Position numbers and translations under genes: made by a program | In this document: in pieces, positions 6,803 through 14,287 of the stretch | Layout of the letters: the number at the start of each line of letters is the position of its first letter | Position numbering within the stretch: the first letter of the stretch is position 1 | The notes under the pieces: generated by a model | What the model saw: only the letters and a program-made list of their open reading frames with translations | The model's database searches: none | What the model was told of the DNA's origin: nothing | NCBI GenBank assembly: GCA_046728055.1 | Contig: JBKPDU010000052.1 | Span: forward strand, 1-18,680 | From: AC-69 sp046728055 | GTDB taxonomy: Bacteria > Actinomycetota > UBA4738 > HRBIN12 | Length of the DNA stretch: 18,680 nucleotides | Direction: 5' to 3'

Positions 6803-8062
6803 ATGTTCGGGCACCCGATGGACCGCAGACGACCTCTCAGCCGCAGGGAGTTCCTGCGCCGCGCGGGGGTGGCCGGGATCGCCACACCGACCCTGGCTGC
6901 CATCCTCGCGGCGTGCGGAGAGGAGAGTCCGAGCGAGGCGGGCAGCCCATCTCCGGCCCTCCAGCTCGCCCGGCCCGACAATCCCGTCACCCTTCCGACC
7001 GAGGGCAACCCGGCCATCGCCGATGGCCTCCAGCCCGAGGCCGGCCCGTTGAAGATCCTTGGCTACAACGACTACATCCGGAAGTTCATCCTGAACAAGT
7101 TCTCCGACAAGTTCAGCACGTCGGTCGATTGGACGATCTTCGACACGCCCGAGCAGATGGTCCAGATGATGCAGGCCTCCGGTTCGAATTGGGACCTGAT
7201 CGTCTCGGTCACACTCGAGAACGTTGGCAAACTCGCGTTCGGTCAGCTCATCCAGCCGCTGAACAAGAGCTATCTCCCCAACCTCGCAAACGTCTGGGAC
7301 GTGTTCCAGAGCCCCTTCTACGACGTGGACGCCCAGTTCACCGCGCCGTACACCGTCTACACGACGGGGATCACGTGGCAGAACGAAGTGGTGACCGAGG
7401 ACATCCCGGCCATGGACAACCCCTACGACATCCTGTGGGACGCGAAGTACGCCGGAAGGGTCCACCTGCTGAACGGCGCACGCGACACGCTCGCCGCCGC
7501 CTTGCTCCGGATGGGGACCGACGTCAACACGTCCGACCCGAACGTCCTCGACCAGGCGAAGGCGATGCTCCTCGATGGCGTCGAGATCATGAACTGGAAG
7601 TTCGACCACGTCGACTACAGCGAGCTCGGAACGTTCGACATCCACCAGACATGGTCGGGGCAGGTCTCCTACTACCAGTACTACCTGCCGAAGGGTCTTC
7701 CCATCACGGCGTTCTCCTACGTATGGCCACCGAAGGCCGCAGGCAAGAAGCCCGGGATCATCACCAACGACGTGTTCGCCATCCCCAAGGGCGCGAAGAG
7801 CCCGGTCCTCGCCCATGCGATGATCGACTACCTCCTGGAGTCCTCGAACGCGGCCGTGAACTATGCGTACGAGGGCTTCCAGCCGCCGCTCACGTCGATC
7901 ACCCCGGAGTCCATCCTCGCCGATGAGCTGGTCCCCGAGAACCTGTCGAATATCCTAATCACCCAGGAGGACTTCCCGCTCGGCGTCCAGCAGCTGGAAC
8001 TGGCCCCGGCGGTCAATCAGCTGTGGCAACAGATCTACCAGGAGGTCACCGGCGGCGTGTGA
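6803..8062 (+). CDS. potD: Polyamine-type ABC transporter substrate-binding lipoprotein (PotD-like)
   Basis: The 419-residue protein begins with a twin-arginine signal (SRREFLRR, residues 13-20) and ends that signal in a lipobox (LAAC, Cys38), so it is predicted to be exported folded by Tat and lipid-anchored outside the membrane. The mature part follows the PotD/PotF pattern: an N-terminal LKILGYNDYI strand, SVDWTIFDTPEQMVQMM, a WDLIVSV segment, YTVYTTGITWQNE, then SYVWPPKAAGKKPGIITNDVFAIPKGAKSP. The start at 6803 follows GGGGGGAG (6791-6798); the frame runs open upstream to 6728 without such a site. It heads a potD-potB-potC operon. Spermidine or putrescine is the likely ligand, but related binding proteins carry other small cations, so substrate is an inference. 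Confidence 0.9.
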   Translation: MFGHPMDRRRPLSRREFLRRAGVAGIATPTLAAILAACGEESPSEAGSPSPALQLARPDNPVTLPTEGNPAIADGLQPEAGPLKILGYNDYIRKFILNKFSDKFSTSVDWTIFDTPEQMVQMMQASGSNWDLIVSVTLENVGKLAFGQLIQPLNKSYLPNLANVWDVFQSPFYDVDAQFTAPYTVYTTGITWQNEVVTEDIPAMDNPYDILWDAKYAGRVHLLNGARDTLAAALLRMGTDVNTSDPNVLDQAKAMLLDGVEIMNWKFDHVDYSELGTFDIHQTWSGQVSYYQYYLPKGLPITAFSYVWPPKAAGKKPGIITNDVFAIPKGAKSPVLAHAMIDYLLESSNAAVNYAYEGFQPPLTSITPESILADELVPENLSNILITQEDFPLGVQQLELAPAVNQLWQQIYQEVTGGV

Positions 8063-8088
8063 GCTCCGCGGCCGGACCGTGACGGGCG

Positions 8089-9021
8089 GTGCCTGAGGGG
8101 GTCGGATCGGGGTCTCGGGGAGCCTGGTTCCCCTCGTGGTTCTGGCCGTCCTTCGCCGCCCCGGCCACCATCTGGCTGCTCCTGTTCTTCGTGCTCCCCT
8201 TCTTCGTCATCCTGGCCATCGCGTTCGGCCGAGTGGACCCGATCTTCCTGACGCCCTCTCCCGTGTACAACCCCCTTCGATGGGACGCCGGGCCGTTCCG
8301 GGGCGTGCTCTCAGAGATCTTCACCATCGGCTCGGCGTATCAGAGCGATTTCTTGCACACCCTGGTGTTCGTGTTCGTGGCCACTGCCTTGTGTCTGGCG
8401 ATCGGCTACCCGGTCGCGTACTTCATCGCCCGGCACGCAGGGCGCTTTCGAACCCTGTTCCTGGTGGCGTTCATCGCCCCGTTCTGGATCAGCTACATGA
8501 TGCGGATGCTGGCCTGGATCAATCTTCTCCAGCCGAACGGCTACGTGAACCGGATCCTCGGCGGCCTGGGTCTGGCGAACACGCAGGACCCCATCCAGTG
8601 GCTCAACGGCAAACCCCTGACGGTCATCCTGGGACTGACGTACGGCTACGTGCCGTACATGATCCTGCCGCTGTTCGCCGTTCTCGATCGGATCCCCTCC
8701 TCCACCATGGAGGCCGCCAGGGACCTGGGGGCCGGACAGGTCACGACGTTCCTGCGGGTGACGCTGCCGCTGTCGCGACAGGGGATCCTCGCCGGCGTCG
8801 TCATCGTGTCGCTCCCCATGTTCGGTGACTACTACACCCAGACGCTGCTCGCCGGAACGCGCAACACAGCCATGATCGGCAACCTCATCGTGAGCTCCAT
8901 CCAGAGCTCGCTGGTGCAGGCGGGGGCCTCACTGGTCCTGATCCTGCTGGTCCTGTTACTCCTTCCGATGCTCTACTACTTGCGGGCCACCTCCAAGGCG
9001 ACCGAACTGGTGGCCCGATGA
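8089..9021 (+). CDS. potB: ABC transporter permease, PotB-like
   Basis: This 310-residue integral membrane protein has six hydrophobic segments: residues about 25-46 (WLLLFFVLPFFVILAIAFG), a second ending in AIGYPVAYFIARHAG, a third FLVAFIAPFWISYMMRMLAW, a fourth around GLTYGYVPYMILPLFAVL, then two at the C-terminus. The EAA loop, MEAARDLGAGQVTTFLRVTLP, is the site that docks the cytoplasmic ATPase. The GTG start at 8089 is 26 bp after the potD stop; its ribosome site is weak, so coupling to potD translation is plausible. The gene overlaps potC by 4 bp (ATGA). Together with PotC it forms the translocation pore for the ligand delivered by the PotD-like lipoprotein. Confidence 0.92.
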   Translation: MPEGVGSGSRGAWFPSWFWPSFAAPATIWLLLFFVLPFFVILAIAFGRVDPIFLTPSPVYNPLRWDAGPFRGVLSEIFTIGSAYQSDFLHTLVFVFVATALCLAIGYPVAYFIARHAGRFRTLFLVAFIAPFWISYMMRMLAWINLLQPNGYVNRILGGLGLANTQDPIQWLNGKPLTVILGLTYGYVPYMILPLFAVLDRIPSSTMEAARDLGAGQVTTFLRVTLPLSRQGILAGVVIVSLPMFGDYYTQTLLAGTRNTAMIGNLIVSSIQSSLVQAGASLVLILLVLLLLPMLYYLRATSKATELVAR

Positions 9022-9866
9022 GACGCGGCATCCTGGCCTGGCTGTCGAACCCGTGGGCCAGGGCGCGGTTCCTGTGGATCGTTGGCATCGCCTACGTGGC
9101 CTGGACGCTCCTCCCGGTCGTGGTGGCGGTCCTGTTCTCGTTCAACGGAACGCGGGCGCTCACGTCCTGGCAGGGGTTCTCCACCCAGTGGTACGCGGGG
9201 AACGAGAGCTCGGTGTGGCACGATCCCACCCTCCGCTCGGCCCTGGTGCAGAGCCTCAAGCTCGCCGGACTGACCGTGCTGATCGCCGTGCCGCTCGGCG
9301 TGGGCTTCGCCCTGGCCCTGGACCGGTGGCGGGGACGGGCCTCGGGCTCGGCCAACTTCCTCATGCTGTTCTCGTTCATCACCCCGGAGGTGGCCATCGG
9401 GGTGGCCCTGTTCCTGTTCTTCGTGCAGCTGGCGTCGGGGATCGGACCGGGGTTCGCCGCGCAGGTCCTGGGCCTGTCGATGTACATGCTGGCCTACCCG
9501 GTGATCATCGTCCGGGCTCGTCTGCTGTCGATCGGCAAGGAATACGAGGAGGTGGCGATGGATCTGGGGGCCTCGCCCACACAGGCCCTCCGCCGGGTGC
9601 TGGTGCCGTTGCTGTTCCCGGCCATCCTCGCCAGCGTGGCCATCGTGTTCGCCGCGTCCATCGACAACTTCGTGATCTCCCAGCAACTGTCCAGGGACGC
9701 CTCGACCCAGACCATCCCCATCCTGATCTACAGTTCCGCCCGGCGAGGGCCGCTCCCCTCGCTGAACGCGCTGGCCACCCTGACCTTGATGGCCTCGACG
9801 GCGCTGATCGTCGTGGCCGCCGTGGTCTACCGGCGGTTCACTCGGGCCGAGCGGCGCGCGGCCTAG
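9018..9866 (+). CDS. potC: ABC transporter permease, PotC-like
   Basis: This 282-residue membrane protein starts at an ATG overlapping the potB stop (ATGA). It has a first segment at FLWIVGIAYVAWTLLPVVVAVLF, the PotC-type periplasmic stretch LTSWQGFSTQWYAG, and further membrane segments (LKLAGLTVLIAVPLGVGFAL; VAIGVALFLFFVQLA; MYMLAYPVIIVRA). The EAA ATPase-docking loop reads YEEVAMDLGASPTQALRRVL, and IDNFVISQQLS matches the conserved PotC/ModB region after the fifth segment. It is the last gene of the operon. Neither upstream nor downstream is there a PotA ATPase, so the energising subunit must be encoded elsewhere if this importer works. Confidence 0.92.
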   Translation: MRRGILAWLSNPWARARFLWIVGIAYVAWTLLPVVVAVLFSFNGTRALTSWQGFSTQWYAGNESSVWHDPTLRSALVQSLKLAGLTVLIAVPLGVGFALALDRWRGRASGSANFLMLFSFITPEVAIGVALFLFFVQLASGIGPGFAAQVLGLSMYMLAYPVIIVRARLLSIGKEYEEVAMDLGASPTQALRRVLVPLLFPAILASVAIVFAASIDNFVISQQLSRDASTQTIPILIYSSARRGPLPSLNALATLTLMASTALIVVAAVVYRRFTRAERRAA

Positions 9867-9887
9867 CCGCCCTTAGCTGCGCGCCGC
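9851..9887. terminator. Hairpin between convergent potC and TIG-protein genes
   Basis: GCGGCGCGC (9851-9859) pairs perfectly with GCGCGCCGC (9879-9887) across a 19-nt loop, overlapping the potC stop codon. A competing smaller hairpin, GCGGC-CTA-GCCGC, lies at 9858-9870. The position between two convergent stop codons supports bidirectional termination. There is no T tract. Confidence 0.45.
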
Positions 9888-9903
9888 CCATGGGGGGTCA
9901 TGT

Positions 9904-11280
9904 TCACGCGTTGAACGCCACGCGCGACACCGCCCGGCCGCAGATGTCGCTGTCTCCCAAGGTCTCTCTGGGAGCCACCGCCCGGTACCTGCCCGGACGA
10001 TCGGGCACCCGAACCCGGTAGAAGCCGTCGTCGTTCGTGTGGGTGGTGGCGATGGTCCGCCAGGCGCCGTCCACGAACCGCCGGATCCGCACCAGCGCGT
10101 CGTCGGTACACGCGTCGAACCCGCCCGCCGACACCGTCCCACGCACGACGAGATGGCGCCGAAGCGAGATCGAGATGGATCGACCGTGGAACGTGGGCAC
10201 GACGGTGAACTTCGCGGCACTGGTCCCCGTTCCTCCGGGGGTCGTGACGCTGATCTTGCCGGTCACCGCGCCCACGGGCACGGTCGCGGTGATCTGGGTG
10301 GACGAGTTCACCACGAAGCTCGCGCGCACCCCGCCGAATCGCACGGCAGTCGCTCCGGTGAAGTTCGTTCCCGTGATCGTGACCGCGGTCCCCGTTCGCC
10401 CGCTGGTCGGCGAGAACGAAGTGATCGTCGGAGCTGGAACCGTGACCGTGAAGTTCGTGGCGCTGGTCGCGGTGCCTCCCGGCGTGGTCACGGTGATCTT
10501 GCCGGTGGTCGCGCCCGTTGGAACTATCGTGTCGATCCGGGTCCCCTGCGTGTTCACCGTGAACGACGCGCTCACGCCGTTGAATCGCACGGCGGTCGTG
10601 CCGGCGAACCCGCTCCCGTTGATCCGGACGGAGGTACCGACCGGCCCGCTCTTCGGCGAGAACGAGGAGATGGTTGGAGCAGTGGTCGTCACCGTGAAGT
10701 TCGTCGCGCTGGTTGCCGTGCCCCCCGGCGTGGTCACGGTGATCTTCCCGGTCACTGCTCCACTCGGCACCGTCGTCGAGATCTGCGTCCCTGACGGGTT
10801 CACCGAGAACGAGGTCGCCGCGACGCCACCGAACCTCACCGCCGTCGCACCGCTCAGGCCGGTCCCGTTGATCGTGACCGAGGTCCCCACCGGGCCGCTC
10901 GAAGGCGAGAACGACGAGATCGTGGGCACCGGCGCGCACGAGGAGCTGACCATGAAGTTGGCGGCACTGGTGGCGGCGCCATCGTCGGTAACTACGCCGA
11001 TCTTGCCTGTCGTTGCGCCCGCGGGCACGGTCGTCGTGACGAGATGACTCGACTGGACGTTGAATGACGCCTCGACGCCGTTGAAGGTCACGTGCATCGT
11101 GCCCTGGAAGTTGTTCCCCATTACGTCCACGCTCGTGCCGACCGGGCCACACGTCGGCGAGAACGAGTTGATGGTGGGCTCGCCGTTGGCGAGCGCCGAG
11201 GGCACGGCCACGAGGCCGATAACGAGTCCCGCGAGGGCCAGGCCCGCGGCAAAGCGGAGGGGAAGCCGACCAGCCGTCAT
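9904..11280 (-). CDS. Secreted protein with four IPT/TIG domains
   Basis: The start at 11280 is set by GGGAGG seven nt upstream and gives a clean Sec signal peptide (MTAGRLPLRFAAGLALAGLV, cleavage near ALA-NG at residues 29-33). The 458-residue protein then has four tandem IPT/TIG immunoglobulin-like domains, about residues 35-112, 119-198, 202-281 and 284-361. Each begins PTI.SFSP.SGP.GT.V.I.G and ends TGKI.VTTPGGTATSA..FTV. Residues 366-458 form another, beta-rich domain with a few cysteines (Cys391, Cys447), possibly a carboxypeptidase-regulatory-like or Ig-like fold. No LPXTG motif or C-terminal membrane anchor is visible, so it is probably secreted or loosely attached to the envelope. 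TIG domains usually mediate protein or glycan contacts. The gene lies downstream of a TolB-like gene on the same strand. Confidence 0.9.
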   Translation of the reverse strand: MTAGRLPLRFAAGLALAGLVIGLVAVPSALANGEPTINSFSPTCGPVGTSVDVMGNNFQGTMHVTFNGVEASFNVQSSHLVTTTVPAGATTGKIGVVTDDGAATSAANFMVSSSCAPVPTISSFSPSSGPVGTSVTINGTGLSGATAVRFGGVAATSFSVNPSGTQISTTVPSGAVTGKITVTTPGGTATSATNFTVTTTAPTISSFSPKSGPVGTSVRINGSGFAGTTAVRFNGVSASFTVNTQGTRIDTIVPTGATTGKITVTTPGGTATSATNFTVTVPAPTITSFSPTSGRTGTAVTITGTNFTGATAVRFGGVRASFVVNSSTQITATVPVGAVTGKISVTTPGGTGTSAAKFTVVPTFHGRSISISLRRHLVVRGTVSAGGFDACTDDALVRIRRFVDGAWRTIATTHTNDDGFYRVRVPDRPGRYRAVAPRETLGDSDICGRAVSRVAFNA

Positions 11281-11412
11281 TGGATGTCCTCCCAACTCGG
11301 GCGGGCACCAGACCGATCGTTGCATCCGGACGCTAAATCCTTGCGGTCAACGCCGCCAGGCCCATTTGGGGTAGGAGCCCTACGCGGACTGGCGGAGCGC
11401 GGTCGGTGGTCG

Positions 11413-12348
11413 TCAGGCCGGGACCGGTTGCCAGCTGGGGGCGAGGTCCGGGGACGGATCGTTGGTCAGCCGGGTCTGACCGGTCCCGTCGGCGTTCATC
11501 ACGTACACGTCGATGTTGCCGCCACCGGCGGGAAGCCCCGCGAAGGCGATCATCGTCCCGTCCGGCGACCAGATCGGCTGCGACTCCTCCACGGTCGTGG
11601 ACTGCGTCAGGTTCGCCTCGCCGGTTCCGTTGGCATCCATCACGTAGATGTCGTGGGTCCCATCGGGGCAACACCGGACGAACGCGATCCTCGTCCCATC
11701 CGGGGACCAGGCAGCGTTCGCGTCAATGAAGGGGTTGAACGTCAGCCTGAACTGGCGGGTGCCGTCGGCGTTCATCACGTAGAGCTCGGGGAACCCGCCG
11801 TCGCGATTGGAATCGAACAGGATCTGCGTGCCGTCGGGGGACCACGCCGGATTGGCATCGTACGTTCCTGCAGGCTGCCTGGTGAGCTGCCGCCGTCCCG
11901 AACCCGCGGCGGTCAAGACGAAGATCCGAAACGGGCCCGATGGGCTGGTTCGGCCGGAGAAGGCGATCAGCCTGCCGTTCGGCGACCAGGCCGGGTTCCG
12001 TTCGGCCACCTGGGTCGTGGTGAGGCGGATGCGGTTCCTGCCGTTCGCGTTCATCAGGAACAGGTCCGGCTTCCGTGTTTGCCTCACGCGCCGGGCGAAC
12101 GCGATCGTCGAGCCGTCCGGCGACCACGCGGGGTCCAGATCCTGAACGTTGGTACTTCTCGTGAGGTTGGTCAGCGCGCCACCTGTGGCGTCCATCGTGT
12201 AGATCTCGCCTCGCCCGCTGCGATCGGAGCGGAACGCGAGGAGGCCGTTCGCGCTCGAGGCCGCCCCAACCGAGGGCACGGGCGTCGACGCGGCGATGAC
12301 GGCCGCAAGCAATGCGACGAGTAGAAGGCTCTTCCGGATCACGGGCAC
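11413..12348 (-). CDS. Secreted TolB-like beta-propeller protein
   Basis: This 311-residue protein has a Sec signal peptide (MPVIRKSLLLVALLAAVIAA, cleavage near VGA-AS at residue 29) followed by six WD40/PD40-type blades. Each blade carries an AWSPDG(T/S).IAF strand and an IYVMDADGTG..RLT strand, as in the TolB C-terminal propeller, and the last ends PDLAPSWQPVPA. There is no TolB N-terminal domain and no peptidase domain, so it is a stand-alone propeller, presumably binding protein or ligand outside the cell. The GTG start at 12348 has no ribosome site and is only 20 bp from the divergent start at 12369. The family is common in Actinomycetota with unknown partners. It is 132 bp upstream of the TIG-protein gene and could share its transcript. 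Confidence 0.9.
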   Translation of the reverse strand: MPVIRKSLLLVALLAAVIAASTPVPSVGAASSANGLLAFRSDRSGRGEIYTMDATGGALTNLTRSTNVQDLDPAWSPDGSTIAFARRVRQTRKPDLFLMNANGRNRIRLTTTQVAERNPAWSPNGRLIAFSGRTSPSGPFRIFVLTAAGSGRRQLTRQPAGTYDANPAWSPDGTQILFDSNRDGGFPELYVMNADGTRQFRLTFNPFIDANAAWSPDGTRIAFVRCCPDGTHDIYVMDANGTGEANLTQSTTVEESQPIWSPDGTMIAFAGLPAGGGNIDVYVMNADGTGQTRLTNDPSPDLAPSWQPVPA

Positions 12349-12353
12349 GTCTG

Positions 12354-12359
12354 TAGGAT
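12354..12359 (+). promoter_or_regulatory. Candidate -10 box for a leaderless glycosidase mRNA
   Basis: TAGGAT (12354-12359) fits the TANNNT -10 pattern and ends 9 nt before the GTG at 12369, where transcription and translation could start together. No good -35 is visible (the best is TTCCGG at 12332). The alternative reading is an AGGATGG ribosome site. The box lies in the 20 bp between two divergent genes. Confidence 0.35.
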
Positions 12360-12368
12360 GGACCGACC

Positions 12369-13559
12369 GTGAAACCTACCACCCCCCGACACGTCGCGCT
12401 CACCGTCGCGATCGCGCTGCTGGTGAGCACAGTGACGACATGGCCGAGCAGTGCCGACGATCGATCGGCGAGGGCCGGTGAGCGCGCACTGGGCAAGATC
12501 ACGAGGAGGATCGCGCCCGGGCTGAAACTCACGAAGATCACGCGGAAGAACCCGCCCCTCAGGATCTTCGTGCTTACGGTCGACATCTCCAAGCGCCCGA
12601 CCATGGACGTGGCCCTGGCCGGCCCGAGCCTGCCGGCCAGGGCGACGACCAGCGACATCGCGAGGCGGAACGGCGCCATCGCCGCGGTGAACGGCGACTT
12701 CGGTTCGGTGGCCGGCGCGCCGATCAACACCTTCCTGCAGGATGGGGAGTTCGTGCGGATCGCGAGCTCACCCGGGACCCTGTTCTCGGTCTCCAAGGAC
12801 GAGCGGACCGTTACGGTCGGACGGCCCGAGACATTGGTGACGGCAACGGACTCGACCGGTCGAACGTGGACCGTCGACCGATGGAACGACGGACCGCTTG
12901 GGGTGGGAGAGATCGGTGCTTACACACCGTTCGGGGGAACCCTGTGGCCTCCCCCGCCATCCACGTGCTCCGCGCGGCTGGTCCCGACCGCGCCGTTCGC
13001 TCTCACGGCCGATGGCCTGGGCTTCCAGCAGTCGTTCACCGTCGAGGAGCGAGGCTGCCTCGCCTCGTCGCTTCCGGCGTCCGGCGCGGTCGTGCTCTCA
13101 GCCGTCCCCGCTTCCGATGAAGCCCTTCAGATCCTCTCGCTCCAGACGGGGTCGGCGGTGACGCTCGAATGGACCCTGGGACGGACGAACGTGTGGGACG
13201 CCATGGGCGGCTCCCCCATCCTCGTGGAAAACGGGGCCAGGGCCGTGGGGACGTGCACGACGTCGTTCTGCAGCAGTCGTAACCCTCGAACCGGGGTGGG
13301 AGTGACCGGCGACGGGAGGATCCTGATGGTCGTGGTGGACGGCCGCCAGCCCAGGTGGTCCGTGGGCGTGACCCTTCCTAAGTTCGCCGCCATCTTCCGA
13401 AAGCTCGGGGCCGTCACCGCGCTGAACCTGGACGGCGGGGGGTCCTCCACGATGGTCGTGAGGGGCGACGTGGTGAACAGGCCGTCGATCGGCCGGCAAC
13501 GGTTGGTGTCGACGGCGCTGACGGTGCTTCCCGGCCCGGATCCAGGCGAGTCAGACTGA
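12369..13559 (+). CDS. Secreted phosphodiester glycosidase family protein (NAGPA-like)
   Basis: This 396-residue protein starts at GTG 12369 with a Sec signal peptide (residues 1-29, cleavage after SSA). The C-terminal half matches the phosphodiester glycosidase domain first described for the human uncovering enzyme NAGPA and known in bacteria as DUF2233. Diagnostic stretches are ARRNGAIAAVNGDFGS, AMGGSPILVENG, RNPRTGVGVTGDGRILMVVVDGRQ, and the hallmark ALNLDGGGSSTMVVRGDVVN followed by PS.GR...T. The family hydrolyses phosphodiester-linked sugars, in bacteria probably acting on extracellular glycans or teichoic-type polymers. The natural substrate here is unknown. It diverges from the TolB-like propeller gene with only 20 bp between starts. 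The conserved Asn/Asp/Gly residues appear intact, so it is likely active. Confidence 0.9.
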   Translation: MKPTTPRHVALTVAIALLVSTVTTWPSSADDRSARAGERALGKITRRIAPGLKLTKITRKNPPLRIFVLTVDISKRPTMDVALAGPSLPARATTSDIARRNGAIAAVNGDFGSVAGAPINTFLQDGEFVRIASSPGTLFSVSKDERTVTVGRPETLVTATDSTGRTWTVDRWNDGPLGVGEIGAYTPFGGTLWPPPPSTCSARLVPTAPFALTADGLGFQQSFTVEERGCLASSLPASGAVVLSAVPASDEALQILSLQTGSAVTLEWTLGRTNVWDAMGGSPILVENGARAVGTCTTSFCSSRNPRTGVGVTGDGRILMVVVDGRQPRWSVGVTLPKFAAIFRKLGAVTALNLDGGGSSTMVVRGDVVNRPSIGRQRLVSTALTVLPGPDPGESD

Positions 13560-13579
13560 TCCTTGGTTCCACCCAGCCT

Positions 13580-13604
13580 CCTGGGGGATCGCTCCCGCCC
13601 CAGG
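13580..13604 (+). terminator. Weak hairpin after the glycosidase gene
   Basis: CCTGGGG (13580-13586) pairs with CCCCAGG (13598-13604) across an 11-nt loop, 20 bp after the stop codon. There is no T tract. A direct repeat GGGGATCGCT occurs in and just after the hairpin. Confidence 0.35.
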
Positions 13605-13666
13605 GGATCGCTTCAGCCCTGGAGGCCCACTCAGCCCTGACCCCCTTGGTGCCGATGCCATGACGG

Positions 13667-14287
13667 ATGATCAAAGAGCTCCGCGAGCGGATCGTCTCTT
13701 CTCGTACGGCGAACATTTCCGCCCCGAACTCCGATGTACAGGCAGGAACCCATGGCGGCGAGGAGGAGGAAGAGCCTGATCGTGTGCCGCAGCTGGTCGA
13801 ACGGGCCAAGCGGGGTGATAAGGACGCCTTTGGGGAGCTCTACCGCGTCCATCATCCCCGCGTGTTCAGGATGGCCCGCCTCCACCTTGGCGACCTGGGA
13901 GACGCGGCGGAGGACGCCGTGGCCGAGACGTTCGTCCGGGCCTGGGCGGCCCTCCCCAGGTATCGCGATACGGGGGCGCCGTTCGTGGCGTGGCTGTTCG
14001 GGATCGCCAGGCACGTCGTACTTGACGAGTTGGCCAGGGGACGTCGAGTCACGCCCCTGGAAGAACTCCCCGAGCGGACGAAGGGGTGGACGGTGGACGA
14101 CCTGCTGACGTTGGCCCAAGCCATGGAACAGCTCCCGACGGCCCAGAGACAGGTGGTCGAGCTGAAGTACCTGGCCGGGATGAAGAACGAAGAGGTTGCT
14201 TCGGCTCTCGGAAAGAGCAAGGGAGCGATCAACGCGATGCAGTGGCGGGCTCTCGGGACGCTCAGGCAGCTCCTGGAGGAACGATGA
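13667..14287 (+). CDS. ECF (sigma-70 family) RNA polymerase sigma factor
   Basis: This 206-residue protein shows both ECF sigma regions. Sigma2 lies at about residues 41-110 (LVERAKRGDKDAFGELYR, then DAAEDAVAETFVRAWAALPRY and the WLFGIARHVVLDELAR tail). Sigma4 lies at about 150-204 (AMEQLPTAQRQVVELKYLAGMKNEEVASALGKSKGAINA). The N-terminal ~40 residues are an unusual Glu-rich extension (GGEEEEEPDRV). The ATG at 13667 lacks a clear ribosome site, so the true start could be further in, for example the GTG encoding Val40 near 13784. The stop overlaps the ATG of the next gene (ATGA, 14284-14287), which encodes a membrane protein, the usual ECF sigma/anti-sigma arrangement. The regulon is unknown. 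Confidence 0.92.
   Translation: MIKELRERIVSSRTANISAPNSDVQAGTHGGEEEEEPDRVPQLVERAKRGDKDAFGELYRVHHPRVFRMARLHLGDLGDAAEDAVAETFVRAWAALPRYRDTGAPFVAWLFGIARHVVLDELARGRRVTPLEELPERTKGWTVDDLLTLAQAMEQLPTAQRQVVELKYLAGMKNEEVASALGKSKGAINAMQWRALGTLRQLLEER

Noticed and set aside
6635..7816. 393-codon minus-strand open frame opposite potD
   Set aside because: The plus strand encodes a complete Tat lipoprotein with recognised PotD features. The reverse frame has no motif or ribosome site and is a GC-bias artefact.
10037..11047. 336-codon plus-strand open frame opposite the TIG protein gene
   Set aside because: Its Val/Pro repeats mirror the repeated TIG codons on the other strand, and it has no ribosome site or signal peptide.
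11281..11412. Minus-strand TTGACC (11345-11350) as a promoter of the TIG gene
   Set aside because: No acceptable -10 lies 16-18 bp downstream; only GGATGC or GATGCA is found, so no promoter is called.
14086..14283. Upstream extension of the anti-sigma open frame
   Set aside because: It overlaps the sigma factor's sigma4 region in another frame. The ATGA overlap at 14284 with a ribosome site is the expected start.
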